Assembly (NCBI GenBank): GCA_002424095.1
Contig: DIPL01000014.1
Span: forward strand, 1-64,000
Direction: 5' to 3'
From: Christensenella sp. UBA5489
GTDB lineage: Bacteria > Bacillota > Clostridia > Christensenellales > UBA1242
DNA: 64,000 nucleotides
Positions 9,200 through 17,832 of the stretch are shown piece after piece. The notes beneath the pieces were generated by a model that worked only from the letters and a program-made list of their open reading frames with translations, was not told where the DNA came from and ran no database searches. The position numbers were made by a program, and so were the translations under genes. Position 1 is the first letter of the stretch. Each line of letters starts with the position of its first letter.

Positions 9200-9583
9200 T
9201 TATGCAATCAACATATAAACACCAGAACCAAGCATTAAAAACGCAAATATAATTCTTATAACTTTTCCGCTTAACTTTTTAAGCAATAAACTTCCGATTA
9301 TTCCGCCAACCGTAACACTTGCTGCAAGAATTGCCAAGGTAAGCCAATCAAAATCAATTGTCAAAGTGTAAACGAAAGAACTGGCAATAGTCAAAGGAAA
9401 AATCACTGCTATTGCTGTGGCGTGTGCCTTTTTATTATCTAGTTTTTTAATTTTTTCTAAAATTGGAACAGCAACCATTCCGCCCCCGCCACCTAAAAAG
9501 CCGTTAATAAAACCAATAATACTACCAAAAACAGCATCAACGAGCCATTTGCCAAATTTATTTGATTTTTTCTGCTGTTTCAT
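9200..9583 (-). CDS. Half-size TSUP family (TauE/SafE) permease, first subunit
   Basis: The 127-residue protein has a basic N-terminus, then GFINGFLGGGGGMVAVPIL, the characteristic glycine-rich first repeat of TSUP permeases, and about four membrane helices. It is the upstream partner of the half-size gene ending at 8781, and each corresponds to one half of the usual inverted-repeat protein. Both glycine signatures are intact, so these are more likely two natural subunits than a broken full-length gene. There is no long linker or frameshift joining them, and a 50 bp gap with a separate ribosome site lies between. No regulator or sulfur-metabolism gene is adjacent that would indicate the substrate. 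Confidence 0.78.
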   Translation of the reverse strand: MKQQKKSNKFGKWLVDAVFGSIIGFINGFLGGGGGMVAVPILEKIKKLDNKKAHATAIAVIFPLTIASSFVYTLTIDFDWLTLAILAASVTVGGIIGSLLLKKLSGKVIRIIFAFLMLGSGVYMLIA

Positions 9584-9715
9584 AGAATTATTATTCGATT
9601 AATTTCAATTTTTATTTGATTTTATTATCAAATTGAATTATAATAAGTCAATATTTATTACTTAGATAGATAAAATTATTTTTTTAGAATGTTTTTATTT
9701 GCAAAAAGGGGAAAA

Positions 9716-12700
9716 ATGAAAAAATCAATTTCAAAAAATGTTATATGTATATTATTGTTGTTAATAGCACTTTTTGCTTTTAATATATATCTTCCAAATT
9801 CTATTTATGCTTACTCAAATAACAATGTAACTTTTGAAGAAATTACACTAACAAATTCAAAATTCAATAACGCACCGAGTTCAACTTCACTTGAAAAAAA
9901 TCCTTCGGGCTGGACAATGCTTAAAACTTCGTCGGCAACAAGCGGTATAATTAATGTCAATGAAAAAAACAACAGATTTTCAAGTAATTATTCAAACTAC
10001 CAACTTGAAAGCACAGAAAATCCAAAGACAATAAGTGCGGATTGCGATGATAAAGTTTTAATGATAAATGCTAAAAATTCAAAAGGTGAAGAATATTCGG
10101 TTTTACAAGGATATTCATCTAATACTATTGAATTAAAAAGTTATTCATATTATGAAATAAGAGTTTTAGCATATACAATGAATAATGCAAAGGCAAGCAT
10201 ATATTTGAATGGCTTTGATGCTCTTATAGAAGAAAACGAACAAGGGCGTAATCATATAATAAATAATAGTTTTGAAAAAATAGACACAAATAAAATTTGG
10301 ACGGAATATACTTTTTTCGTACAAACCAATTTTGAAAAAATAACAGCTAATTTGGCTCTTTATTTAGGGGCAACAAATAACACGGTTTCAACCGGCGTTG
10401 CGTTTTTTGACAATGTTTCAGTGTTAAAAGTTGCCGAAAGTAAGTTTTTCTCTGATGTGGAAAATGCTGAAAATTCTGGCATAAAATTTAATTTAATAAC
10501 TCCTGAAATAAATTATATAGAAAACTACAATGAATCAATTTATAATTTTAATTTTGAAAACGGTAGCACGGTCGATAGTTGGCTTATAGACGGCGAATTT
10601 GATGCAAAAACAACATTTTTACAAGTTATGAACATTAAAACTTCGGATGTAATGGAAAGTTATGACTTGAATTATTTAGGCACTGATAACACAAAAGACA
10701 ATAAATTCGCTCTTGTACTTTCTTCAAAAAATGACACTTATGCAGGCTATACTTCCAAAGAAAGTATTTCAATTGAGCAATTCGGCCTTTATAAAATTTC
10801 ATTAAATGTTAAATGTGATATTTCGAAAGGTAACGCATATGTAATATTGACTGAAAATAATGATGTCAATTTATTTTACGGCGAAGATTATGATTTCTAC
10901 ACACCTACAAACAATTCAATCAAAATCTCTTCAAATTCCACTGATAAACTTTTGAATAATTATAGAAATGTAAGTTTTTATGTTGCTGGACACTCTCTTT
11001 ATGATACGTCGGTTAAAATTGGACTTTGGCTTGGAGCAGAAGATGACTTGTCAAGCGGAACAGTGATTTTTGATAATATAACGGTTGAAAAATTGAATTA
11101 TAATCAATATAATTCAGCAAACAGCGACAGCAATAATAAAATTGTTTCTTTTATTACGGTAACTGGTGCTGAACCAACTGTAAAAAATGCTTTTTTCAAT
11201 AAGGGCAAAGATAGAAATTTTGATACGATTTATCCTGTTGAAGCAGACAGTTGGACTCAAACAGTTTCGGATGCCGAATATTCAAATGTTAACTTATGGG
11301 GCATTGTCAATACAAATATTGATAAATGGAATACTAATGGACTTTCACTGGTAAATCCAAAAAATCCAGTTATTTCAAAAGGTGGTGTTAATGTTTCAAC
11401 ACCAATAACTGACACGAATAACATTTTAATGATTTATAACAAGCAAAACTCTTATCAAACTATAACAAGTCCTGAAATCTCAATTTCCAAAAATTCTTAT
11501 TATAATCTTTCGTTTGATTATAAAGCAAACACAACCAACCCTATTTTCAGTTTTTATATAGTAGATGAAAACAATAAAATTCTATACGAAGATTTAAACA
11601 TAGTTTCATCTTTTAATGATTGGAAGAATTATGTAATAACAATTAAAACAGAGCATAATAACATATCAAAACTTAAACTCATTTTCGAAGTTGGAAAAGA
11701 AAACTCAAAAGTTAAGGGAGTCGCATATTTTGATAATGTAATTCTCGACACAAAAACTTATACTGATGATGAATTTGCTGACCTTGTCAGCGAGAATAGT
11801 AACAAGATTTTAGATCTTTCCAGCATTGGTTTTAATGTAAAGGGCGATAAACCAAACGATTTTAATATATATGAAGCACTTCTTTTTGAAAGTAACCTTG
11901 AAAATGGAACGCAAACAGATGGCGAGCCAATTGCTATTGGTGGCATAATTGATGAAAATAATAATTATGGAGTCAATTTCCCTGAGACAAACACAAACAC
12001 AGTTAAAAATATGCTCGCAATTTCAACACGTGGTGAGTCGACATATTCGCTAACTTCAAAATTAGAATTCGAATTGTCAGCTGAAACATATTATAAATTC
12101 AGTATTTTCATTAAAACACAATTCGACGGAGAATCACCAGAAGATGAAGATATTTTATATGGTGCAGAATTCACGTTAAACGGACTTGCAGGCGCATCAA
12201 TAATAAATATAAAATCTGAAGAATTTAAAGAATACACAATTTATGTTTTTGCCGATGAAGCATCAACAGTTTTTGCCCGTTTTGCACTAACAAGTGCTGA
12301 CTATGAAACAACAGGAAATGCTTTTTTTGATAATTTTGGTTTTGAAACAATTGACAAAGAAAAATACGATGCTGCAACTGCTTCTGAAATGGCTTTAAAA
12401 TTCACTACAAGTGAAGCAGAAAGTGAACCTGAGGAACCCGAACCTGAGGAAGAAGAATCAGAAACCGAAGCAGTAGGCGCTGACTTTTGGATTGCACTCG
12501 GTACAATTATTATGACTGTGGCAATTATTCTTGCAGTTGTATTGTTCTATATCAGAAAAATTGATTTCAAAAAACTTCAAGTTAAAAAAGTTGCACCAAC
12601 AACCTATGACAGAGCCACAACAGTTGCACGTGATTCAATAGTTAGAGAGGCTCAAAAACGTCGTGATGCCGAAATCAAACTTTATAACGAAGAAATCAAA

Positions 12701-13075
12701 GATCTTGAAGACTATCTTGTCAAAATTGAGGAAGACAATAAGGAAAGAATTTCAAAACAAAGAGCGAAATTTGGAAAAACCATAACTCGTCAAGCAGAAA
12801 AAGATTTCAAATTATATGCTGGTACTCGGGGAAGAACCTTGAAAGACATTGAAAAAATTAAGGAAAAAATCAAAGAAGTAAATTCGCCCGAATGGCTAAT
12901 TCAGCAAGAAAAGTATATAGTGGCAGAACAAGCGAAAATCAAAAACACTTCCCCTGTTGACGAAAACAAGGAACAAGGTGCCGAAGATAAAGAAAAAACT
13001 GTTGAAGAGTCGAATAGCAAAAACAGTAAGTCTGCCGACAAAAAAGCAGACAAAGAAAATGAAAAGGATAATTAA
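9716..13075 (+). CDS. Large surface protein with four repeats, single TM and cytoplasmic coiled-coil tail
   Basis: ATG 9716 is chosen because AAAAGGGG ends 6 nt before it; ATG 9689 has no such site. The 1,119-residue product has a signal peptide, then four repeats of about 200-220 residues, each ending in a G-A-FFDN-like motif (near residues 230, 452, 672 and 870). The repeats are rich in aromatic and S/T/N residues and look like the beta-sandwich carbohydrate-binding (CBM4/9-like) fold, by inference. An E/P-rich linker (near 903-920) leads into one membrane segment (near 925-948) and a highly charged, probably coiled-coil cytoplasmic tail of about 170 residues. No catalytic domain or LPXTG signal is seen. 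It is flanked by its own terminator. Function unknown; a surface glycan-binding or cell-envelope linking role is a guess. Confidence 0.75.
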   Translation: MKKSISKNVICILLLLIALFAFNIYLPNSIYAYSNNNVTFEEITLTNSKFNNAPSSTSLEKNPSGWTMLKTSSATSGIINVNEKNNRFSSNYSNYQLESTENPKTISADCDDKVLMINAKNSKGEEYSVLQGYSSNTIELKSYSYYEIRVLAYTMNNAKASIYLNGFDALIEENEQGRNHIINNSFEKIDTNKIWTEYTFFVQTNFEKITANLALYLGATNNTVSTGVAFFDNVSVLKVAESKFFSDVENAENSGIKFNLITPEINYIENYNESIYNFNFENGSTVDSWLIDGEFDAKTTFLQVMNIKTSDVMESYDLNYLGTDNTKDNKFALVLSSKNDTYAGYTSKESISIEQFGLYKISLNVKCDISKGNAYVILTENNDVNLFYGEDYDFYTPTNNSIKISSNSTDKLLNNYRNVSFYVAGHSLYDTSVKIGLWLGAEDDLSSGTVIFDNITVEKLNYNQYNSANSDSNNKIVSFITVTGAEPTVKNAFFNKGKDRNFDTIYPVEADSWTQTVSDAEYSNVNLWGIVNTNIDKWNTNGLSLVNPKNPVISKGGVNVSTPITDTNNILMIYNKQNSYQTITSPEISISKNSYYNLSFDYKANTTNPIFSFYIVDENNKILYEDLNIVSSFNDWKNYVITIKTEHNNISKLKLIFEVGKENSKVKGVAYFDNVILDTKTYTDDEFADLVSENSNKILDLSSIGFNVKGDKPNDFNIYEALLFESNLENGTQTDGEPIAIGGIIDENNNYGVNFPETNTNTVKNMLAISTRGESTYSLTSKLEFELSAETYYKFSIFIKTQFDGESPEDEDILYGAEFTLNGLAGASIINIKSEEFKEYTIYVFADEASTVFARFALTSADYETTGNAFFDNFGFETIDKEKYDAATASEMALKFTTSEAESEPEEPEPEEEESETEAVGADFWIALGTIIMTVAIILAVVLFYIRKIDFKKLQVKKVAPTTYDRATTVARDSIVREAQKRRDAEIKLYNEEIKDLEDYLVKIEEDNKERISKQRAKFGKTITRQAEKDFKLYAGTRGRTLKDIEKIKEKIKEVNSPEWLIQQEKYIVAEQAKIKNTSPVDENKEQGAEDKEKTVEESNSKNSKSADKKADKENEKDN

Positions 13076-13157
13076 ATCATAGAAATGCTTTGCTTCAATA
13101 AATCAAAAAAATTTCTGTAAATAATAAATAAGATTTTAATAAAATCAATTTTAATAG

Positions 13158-13197
13158 AAATAGAGATTTTGGTTTAAAACCTAATCTCTATTTTTAA
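13158..13197 (+). terminator. Terminator after the large surface protein gene
   Basis: Eleven-base arms AAATAGAGATT (13158-13168) and AATCTCTATTT (13183-13193), with an additional inner GGTTT/AAACC pairing, are followed by a T-rich stretch. Confidence 0.75.
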
Positions 13198-13217
13198 TAA
13201 ATAAAAAGCAAATTAAA

Positions 13218-13283
13218 TAAGCAAGCCCGATAGACTATGATTAGCCTATCGGACTTGCTTACGTAGGGGAGAATTTCCCCTAC
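13218..13283. repeat. Two adjacent strong hairpins in the surface protein-typA gap
   Basis: The first hairpin has 16-base arms (13218-13233 and 13246-13261) with a single mismatch and a 12-base loop. The second has perfect 8-base arms GTAGGGGA (13263-13270) and TCCCCTAC (13276-13283). They are much richer in G+C than their surroundings and lack T-tracts. They could be a small dispersed repeat, a processed RNA structure or a transcription barrier. The rest of the 390 bp gap 13076-13466 holds the terminator before and the typA promoter after. Confidence 0.6.
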
Positions 13284-13369
13284 ATTAGTATTATGTTCAG
13301 AGATTTTATATTTATTCATAAATTTTTAACAATTTTTTTATAAAGTCTGTTTATTTTTTTTGAATTATG

Positions 13370-13378
13370 TGGTATACT
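13370..13378 (+). promoter_or_regulatory. Extended -10 promoter of typA
   Basis: TGG-TATACT is an extended -10 element with only a weak TTTATT at the -35 position (13350-13355). It lies about 90 bp before typA and is the only good candidate in this gap. Confidence 0.5.
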
Positions 13379-13466
13379 GAAAAAAGTTTTTCAAATATAA
13401 AAATTGTTATAAATATAAAGTATTTTTACAAAATAATAAAAAGATAGAAATAAAAGAGGATAAAAA

Positions 13467-15293
13467 ATGGAAAATCAAAAAATTCGAAACATTGCAATAA
13501 TTGCACACGTCGACCACGGGAAAACAAGTTTAGTTAATGAAATGCTTAAACAAGGCGGAGTTTTTAGAGAAAATCAGATTGTTGAAGATAGAGTTATGGA
13601 TTCAAACGACCTTGAACGTGAACGTGGAATTACAATATTCAGCAAAAACGCATCACTTTTTTATAAAAACACAAAGATTAATGTTGTCGACACTCCCGGA
13701 CACGCTGATTTTGGCGGAGAAGTCGAGCGAGTTTTGAAAATGGTTGATGGCGTTTTGCTTGTTGTTGATGCTTACGAAGGACCTATGCCACAAACTCGTT
13801 TTGTGTTGGAAAAAGCGATTACACTTAATTTGAATATAATTGTTGTAATTAACAAAATTGACCGAAAAGACAGTCGTATAACTGAGGTTTGCGACGAAGT
13901 TTTGGAACTTTTTATAGAACTTGGTGCTACTAATGAACAATTGAATAGCCCATTTGTTTACGCATCTGCAAAAAACGGGACGGCAAGTCTTTCTGCCACG
14001 GAAACGGGCGAAAATATGATACCGCTTTTTGATACAGTGTTAAATCACATATCTGCACCGTCAGGAGATGAAAATAAACCGTTCAGAATGCTTGTGAGTT
14101 CAACGGAACAAAACGATTTTCTTGGGAAACTTGCCGTAGGCAAAATCGAGCAGGGCAAACTTAATATAAATGATAACTTAATAATAACAAATTATTTTGA
14201 TTCCGATAAAAAAATAAATTTTAAGGTTCAAAGTTTATTTGAGTTTCAGGGATTAAAGCGGGTTCAGGTTGAAACCGCCGATGTTGGCGATATAATATGT
14301 ATTGCCGGTGCAAAAGATATGACAATTGGCGACACTTTAAGCGATAAGAATGAAGTTGTAACATTGCCATTTGTCAAAATAAGCGAGCCAAATGTAGAAA
14401 TGACTTTTATGGTAAATACAAGCCCGCTTGCAGGAAAAGAAGGAAAATATTGCACTAGTCGCCACCTAAAAGAAAGACTTTTTAAAGAAGCGGTTAAAGA
14501 TTTAAGTTTAAGGGTTTTTGAAACTGATAAGGCAGATTCTTTTCGTGTGCTAGGACGTGGCGAAATGCACCTTTCAATTTTAATGGAAAATTTACGCCGT
14601 GAAGGTTATGAATTTCAAGTCAGTATGACAAAAGTTGTCTATAAAATTATTGATGGTAAAACTTTTGAGCCGATTGAAAAATTGGTTGTTGACGTTCCGT
14701 CAGATAAAGCAGGAAATGTAATTAGTGTTCTTGGTGCAAGAAAAGCGGAAATGACAAATATGAACTCCCTTGGAACTAGAACAAAAATTGAATTTTTAAT
14801 TCCCGCTCGCGGACTATTCGGATATAAAAATCAATTTTTAACTGACACAAACGGCGAAGGCATTATGAGCAGTGTCTTTTACGAATATCAAGAATTCAAA
14901 GGAAATCTCAGTAGAAAAAACACACGTTCCTTGATTGCTTTTGAAAGCGGAAATGCGGTTCAATATGGTTTATTCAATTCTCAGGAACACGGTCGGTTGA
15001 TTGTATTTGCGGGAGAAACAGTCTATGCAGGAATGATTGTAGGGTTCACCAACAAGCCCGACGATATTGTTGTAAATGTATGCAAAACAAAGCATTTGAC
15101 AAACACTCGTTCAAGTGCAAGTGATGAAGCGTTAAGACTTGAACCTATTCAAAAACCGTCGCTTGAACAAATGTTAGATTTAATCGGTGAAGATGAATTA
15201 CTTGAAGTTACTCCAAAAACATTAAGACTTCGAAAAATTATATTAGACCATACAATACGTGGCAGGATGAATTTTCGCAAAAAAAAGAATTAA
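13467..15293 (+). CDS. typA: Translational GTPase TypA/BipA
   Basis: TypA/BipA is a ribosome-binding GTPase related to EF-G that assists large-subunit assembly and stress adaptation. The 608-residue protein shows [10 protein letters not shown] (G1), RGITI (switch I), [16 protein letters not shown] (G3), NKIDR (G4) and SAKNG (G5), then the EF-G-like domains and the family C-terminal region with [12 protein letters not shown] and GNAVQYGLF. Length and all motifs are normal. ATG 13467 follows AGAGGA. It has an extended -10 promoter and a hairpin terminator, so it looks monocistronic. Confidence 0.97.
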   Translation: MENQKIRNIAIIAHVDHGKTSLVNEMLKQGGVFRENQIVEDRVMDSNDLERERGITIFSKNASLFYKNTKINVVDTPGHADFGGEVERVLKMVDGVLLVVDAYEGPMPQTRFVLEKAITLNLNIIVVINKIDRKDSRITEVCDEVLELFIELGATNEQLNSPFVYASAKNGTASLSATETGENMIPLFDTVLNHISAPSGDENKPFRMLVSSTEQNDFLGKLAVGKIEQGKLNINDNLIITNYFDSDKKINFKVQSLFEFQGLKRVQVETADVGDIICIAGAKDMTIGDTLSDKNEVVTLPFVKISEPNVEMTFMVNTSPLAGKEGKYCTSRHLKERLFKEAVKDLSLRVFETDKADSFRVLGRGEMHLSILMENLRREGYEFQVSMTKVVYKIIDGKTFEPIEKLVVDVPSDKAGNVISVLGARKAEMTNMNSLGTRTKIEFLIPARGLFGYKNQFLTDTNGEGIMSSVFYEYQEFKGNLSRKNTRSLIAFESGNAVQYGLFNSQEHGRLIVFAGETVYAGMIVGFTNKPDDIVVNVCKTKHLTNTRSSASDEALRLEPIQKPSLEQMLDLIGEDELLEVTPKTLRLRKIILDHTIRGRMNFRKKKN

Positions 15294-15332
15294 TAACACA
15301 AAATTGATATAAAAAAATAAATTATAAAATTG

Positions 15333-15357
15333 ATGCAATAAGTATTGCATTTTTTTA
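15333..15357 (+). terminator. Terminator after typA
   Basis: ATGCAAT and ATTGCAT arms enclose a 4-base loop and are followed by seven Ts at 15351-15357. Confidence 0.8.
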
Positions 15358-15565
15358 TTAAATTTAAAAAGAAGTAAATTAATGCGAATGGAATGCGATA
15401 TTGATTTAATAGCGGATTGTAACTTTCAAAAAGTTTTTTTTATTTAAAACTCAAATTTAAAACTTAAATCATTTAAAATGGTAATAAATAAAAAGACTTT
15501 TTTATGTTTATTGAAATATTTGTACAATTGTAATTCCTGCACTAATAATTCCGCTGGAATTCAAT

Positions 15566-15595
15566 AAAAAGCCATAACTCAAAAGTTTGAGTTAT
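15566..15595 (-). terminator. Terminator of degV on the minus strand
   Basis: A perfect inverted repeat ATAACTCAAA/TTTGAGTTAT (15574-15595) is followed on the minus strand by GGCTTTTTATTG. Between it and the typA terminator (15358-15565) I see only AT-rich sequence and no gene. Confidence 0.75.
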
Positions 15596-15660
15596 AGTAA
15601 ATGAAAAAAAATGCATCCATTTTAAATAAATAAAAAACTTGATTACAACAAAATATATAA

Positions 15661-16542
15661 TTATTTAATTGTTTTATATTTTCTCATAAAAGAAATTCCG
15701 ATTGTTTCAGGCCCTGTGTGAACGGCGGCAGTGCTGCCAATTTGATTTAATTCGACATCACTTTTTTTAAGTTTTAATTTATTAATAACGTTTGTGAAGA
15801 AATTTTTCGCCAAGTTTTTGTCCGTACTATAACCGACATAAAATCTGAATTCTTCAATATCTTTACGAAAATGTTCGAACCATTTTTTTACATCGTTGAT
15901 TATTTTTTGCAATGTCATACCAATTCCTAAACCTTTTCCGCCACTTTTTACATCGCCGTTTTCCATAACTATTATAGGTTTAATTGCTAGTATATTTAAA
16001 AGAATACTCGACAAATTGCCAATTCGACCACCTGCTCGTAAATAGTCTAAATTTTTAACAGTTAAATAGATTTTTGTTTCCTCTTTCAAAGTTTCAATCG
16101 TTTTCAAAATTTTGTCTATGCTATAACCTTCCTCAATCATACTAGCAATGCTCTTCACAAGAAGATTTTGAGAAGCGCTACACATTCGTGAATCAATCAC
16201 GTGAATTTCCGCATTGGGATATTTTTCTAAAATTGTGGTTTTTGCGACTGTTGCACTATCAAATGACCCACTAAATTTTGTAGCAATACAAATGCAAAGC
16301 ACAGTTTGTTTTTGTTTTATAGCCTTTTCAAATTCGGTAATATATTCCAAAATCGAAGGACAGGCTGTTTTGAAATGTGAATTGGGTTTGTTTTTCATCA
16401 TTTCATAAAGCTCGTCGCTTTCCAAACACAGAGTTTCGTCATCGACATTAATCCAAAAATTAACGAGCGAAATGTTTAATTTTTTTGCTTCATCCTTGCT
16501 TAAATCACAAGCACCATCGCTTATAAGTTTAATATTTTTCAA
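15661..16542 (-). CDS. DegV family fatty-acid-binding protein
   Basis: DegV/FakB proteins bind a fatty acid and present it to the kinase FakA for phosphorylation, feeding exogenous fatty acids into phospholipids. The 293-residue sequence has the family start ISDGACDLS, the KTACPS strand, ATKFSGSFDSA, VIDSRMCSASQ, the middle YLRAGGRIG motif and the end GSTAAVHTGPETIGI. ATG 16542 is preceded by CAGGAG. No fakA gene is in the window, so which lipid it carries is unknown. Several paralogues are common in Clostridia, so I give no FakB number. Confidence 0.9.
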   Translation of the reverse strand: MKNIKLISDGACDLSKDEAKKLNISLVNFWINVDDETLCLESDELYEMMKNKPNSHFKTACPSILEYITEFEKAIKQKQTVLCICIATKFSGSFDSATVAKTTILEKYPNAEIHVIDSRMCSASQNLLVKSIASMIEEGYSIDKILKTIETLKEETKIYLTVKNLDYLRAGGRIGNLSSILLNILAIKPIIVMENGDVKSGGKGLGIGMTLQKIINDVKKWFEHFRKDIEEFRFYVGYSTDKNLAKNFFTNVINKLKLKKSDVELNQIGSTAAVHTGPETIGISFMRKYKTIK

Positions 16543-16807
16543 TGAATTTTTTATCTCCTGATTTTTTAATTTTGTATTATTAATTACTTTAATATAATAA
16601 AATATGAATAATATGATATATATTTATAATTCTAAATTTTAGTTTTTATATATTTTAAATTCTTTTAACACAATAAAAATATTATATATTAAATTTGAGT
16701 TCAATTCAAGGAATATAGTAAAATATTTTTTAAAAAGTATAAATTAAACTCAAAAATCGACAACTGAAAATAGTTATTAATAAAAAATTTGTAGCATACA
16801 TAATATT

Positions 16808-17545
16808 ATGAAAATATTATATATGAATATTAAATCTTTTAAATCTAAAAGGTTGCGTGGCATAATAACGAATTTGGTTATTGTGGCAGTTCTTATAACT
16901 GTATTTGCTTTTTCTTATGCAGGTGGAACTTTGAGAGTTTTTAACAGTGAAGTTGGAACGCAGGCGATTTATCAGGGCAATGTAGAAGGAAAAAATGTTG
17001 CATTGATGATTAATGTTTATTGGGGAGACGAATTTATTCAACCGTTACTTGATGTGATTGAAGACAAACAAGTGAAATGTACGTTTTTTATCGGTGGCGT
17101 CTGGGCGGCAGTCAATGAGGATTTAATAAAAGAAATTATTGAAAAAAATTGTGAAATAGGAAATCACGGCTATTTACATAAAAGTCAAGATAAACTTTCT
17201 GAGCAGGAAAGTCATAATGAAATCAATAAAACGCATCAAATTATTAAGTCAACTACTGGAATTGAAATGAAACTTTTTGCTCCTCCAAGTGGTGCGTATA
17301 CAAATAAAACTGTTGAAATTGCAAAAGATTTAGGCTATAAAACAATTATGTGGACGAGAGATACGATAGATTGGCGCGACCAAGATGAAAACTTAATATA
17401 TACGAGAGCAATAAAAAATGTGCAAGGTGGCGACTTGATTTTAATGCATCCGACAGGCGCAACTTTAAAAGCATTTCCGAGAATAATTGATTATTTAAAG
17501 AAAAATAATTTCAATGTTACAACGGTAAGTGAAGCATTGTCATAA
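16808..17545 (+). CDS. YlxY-like polysaccharide deacetylase homologue, membrane anchored
   Basis: The 245-residue protein has one N-terminal membrane segment (residues about 18-40) and a NodB-type fold outside the membrane. The metal-binding HxxxH is present (HGYLH), as are FAPPSGAY and the terminal LILMHPT motif. The first motif reads MINVYWGDE where active deacetylases have TFDDG, so the catalytic base Asp is Asn. To my memory this replacement is shared by the sporulation-linked YlxY subfamily, which suggests a structural or weakly active role in spore peptidoglycan. ATG 16808 lacks a Shine-Dalgarno site; the second Met (16826) is an alternative. Two hairpins follow the gene. Confidence 0.75.
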   Translation: MKILYMNIKSFKSKRLRGIITNLVIVAVLITVFAFSYAGGTLRVFNSEVGTQAIYQGNVEGKNVALMINVYWGDEFIQPLLDVIEDKQVKCTFFIGGVWAAVNEDLIKEIIEKNCEIGNHGYLHKSQDKLSEQESHNEINKTHQIIKSTTGIEMKLFAPPSGAYTNKTVEIAKDLGYKTIMWTRDTIDWRDQDENLIYTRAIKNVQGGDLILMHPTGATLKAFPRIIDYLKKNNFNVTTVSEALS

Positions 17546-17572
17546 AAGTTTTATTTTGTTTAGATGACATAA

Positions 17573-17592
17573 AAGCCACTATATAGTGGCTT
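17573..17592 (+). terminator. Perfect 20-base palindrome after the deacetylase gene
   Basis: AAGCCACTAT/ATAGTGGCTT is perfectly self-complementary and sits 27 bp after the stop codon. It has no T-tract of its own, so it may be an RNA-stabilising hairpin ahead of the true terminator. Confidence 0.5.
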
Positions 17593-17659
17593 AGCATAAT
17601 TACATAATACTATAAGCAGTATTAGCTCACGTTTTTTGTTAATAGTTAATATTTCTTAA

Positions 17660-17691
17660 AACTTGAATTGAAACTTAATTCAAGTTTTTTT
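17660..17691 (+). terminator. Rho-independent terminator
   Basis: Ten-base arms AACTTGAATT and AATTCAAGTT with a 7-base loop are followed by TTTTTTT. It separates the deacetylase unit from the cysteine desulfurase promoter. Confidence 0.85.
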
Positions 17692-17734
17692 AACTCTCAA
17701 ATTTATTTCAATCTATTTTAAAAACTTTTGTAAT

Positions 17735-17746
17735 TGAAACGTTTCA
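17735..17746. promoter_or_regulatory. LacI-type palindrome upstream of the cysteine desulfurase promoter
   Basis: TGAAACGTTTCA is a perfect 12-base palindrome with a central CG, the form used by LacI/GalR family regulators. It ends 10 bp before the -35 box at 17757. No regulator gene is close by. Confidence 0.35.
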
Positions 17747-17756
17747 GAAAATTCAA

Positions 17757-17785
17757 TTGACAATTTTTCTATGTAATGATAAAAT
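17757..17785 (+). promoter_or_regulatory. Promoter of the cysteine desulfurase-thiI unit
   Basis: TTGACA (17757-17762), 17 bp spacer and TAAAAT (17780-17785), preceded by TGA as an extended -10. The transcript would have a leader of about 40 nt. Confidence 0.8.
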
Positions 17786-17832
17786 TAAACAATTAAAATT
17801 TTAATTAAAAGTCGAAGCAGTGAGGTGTTGAT

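Noticed and set aside
9417..9602. Plus-strand open frame with a proline run inside a TSUP gene
   Set aside because: It is the antisense shadow of the glycine-rich repeat of the permease on the minus strand.
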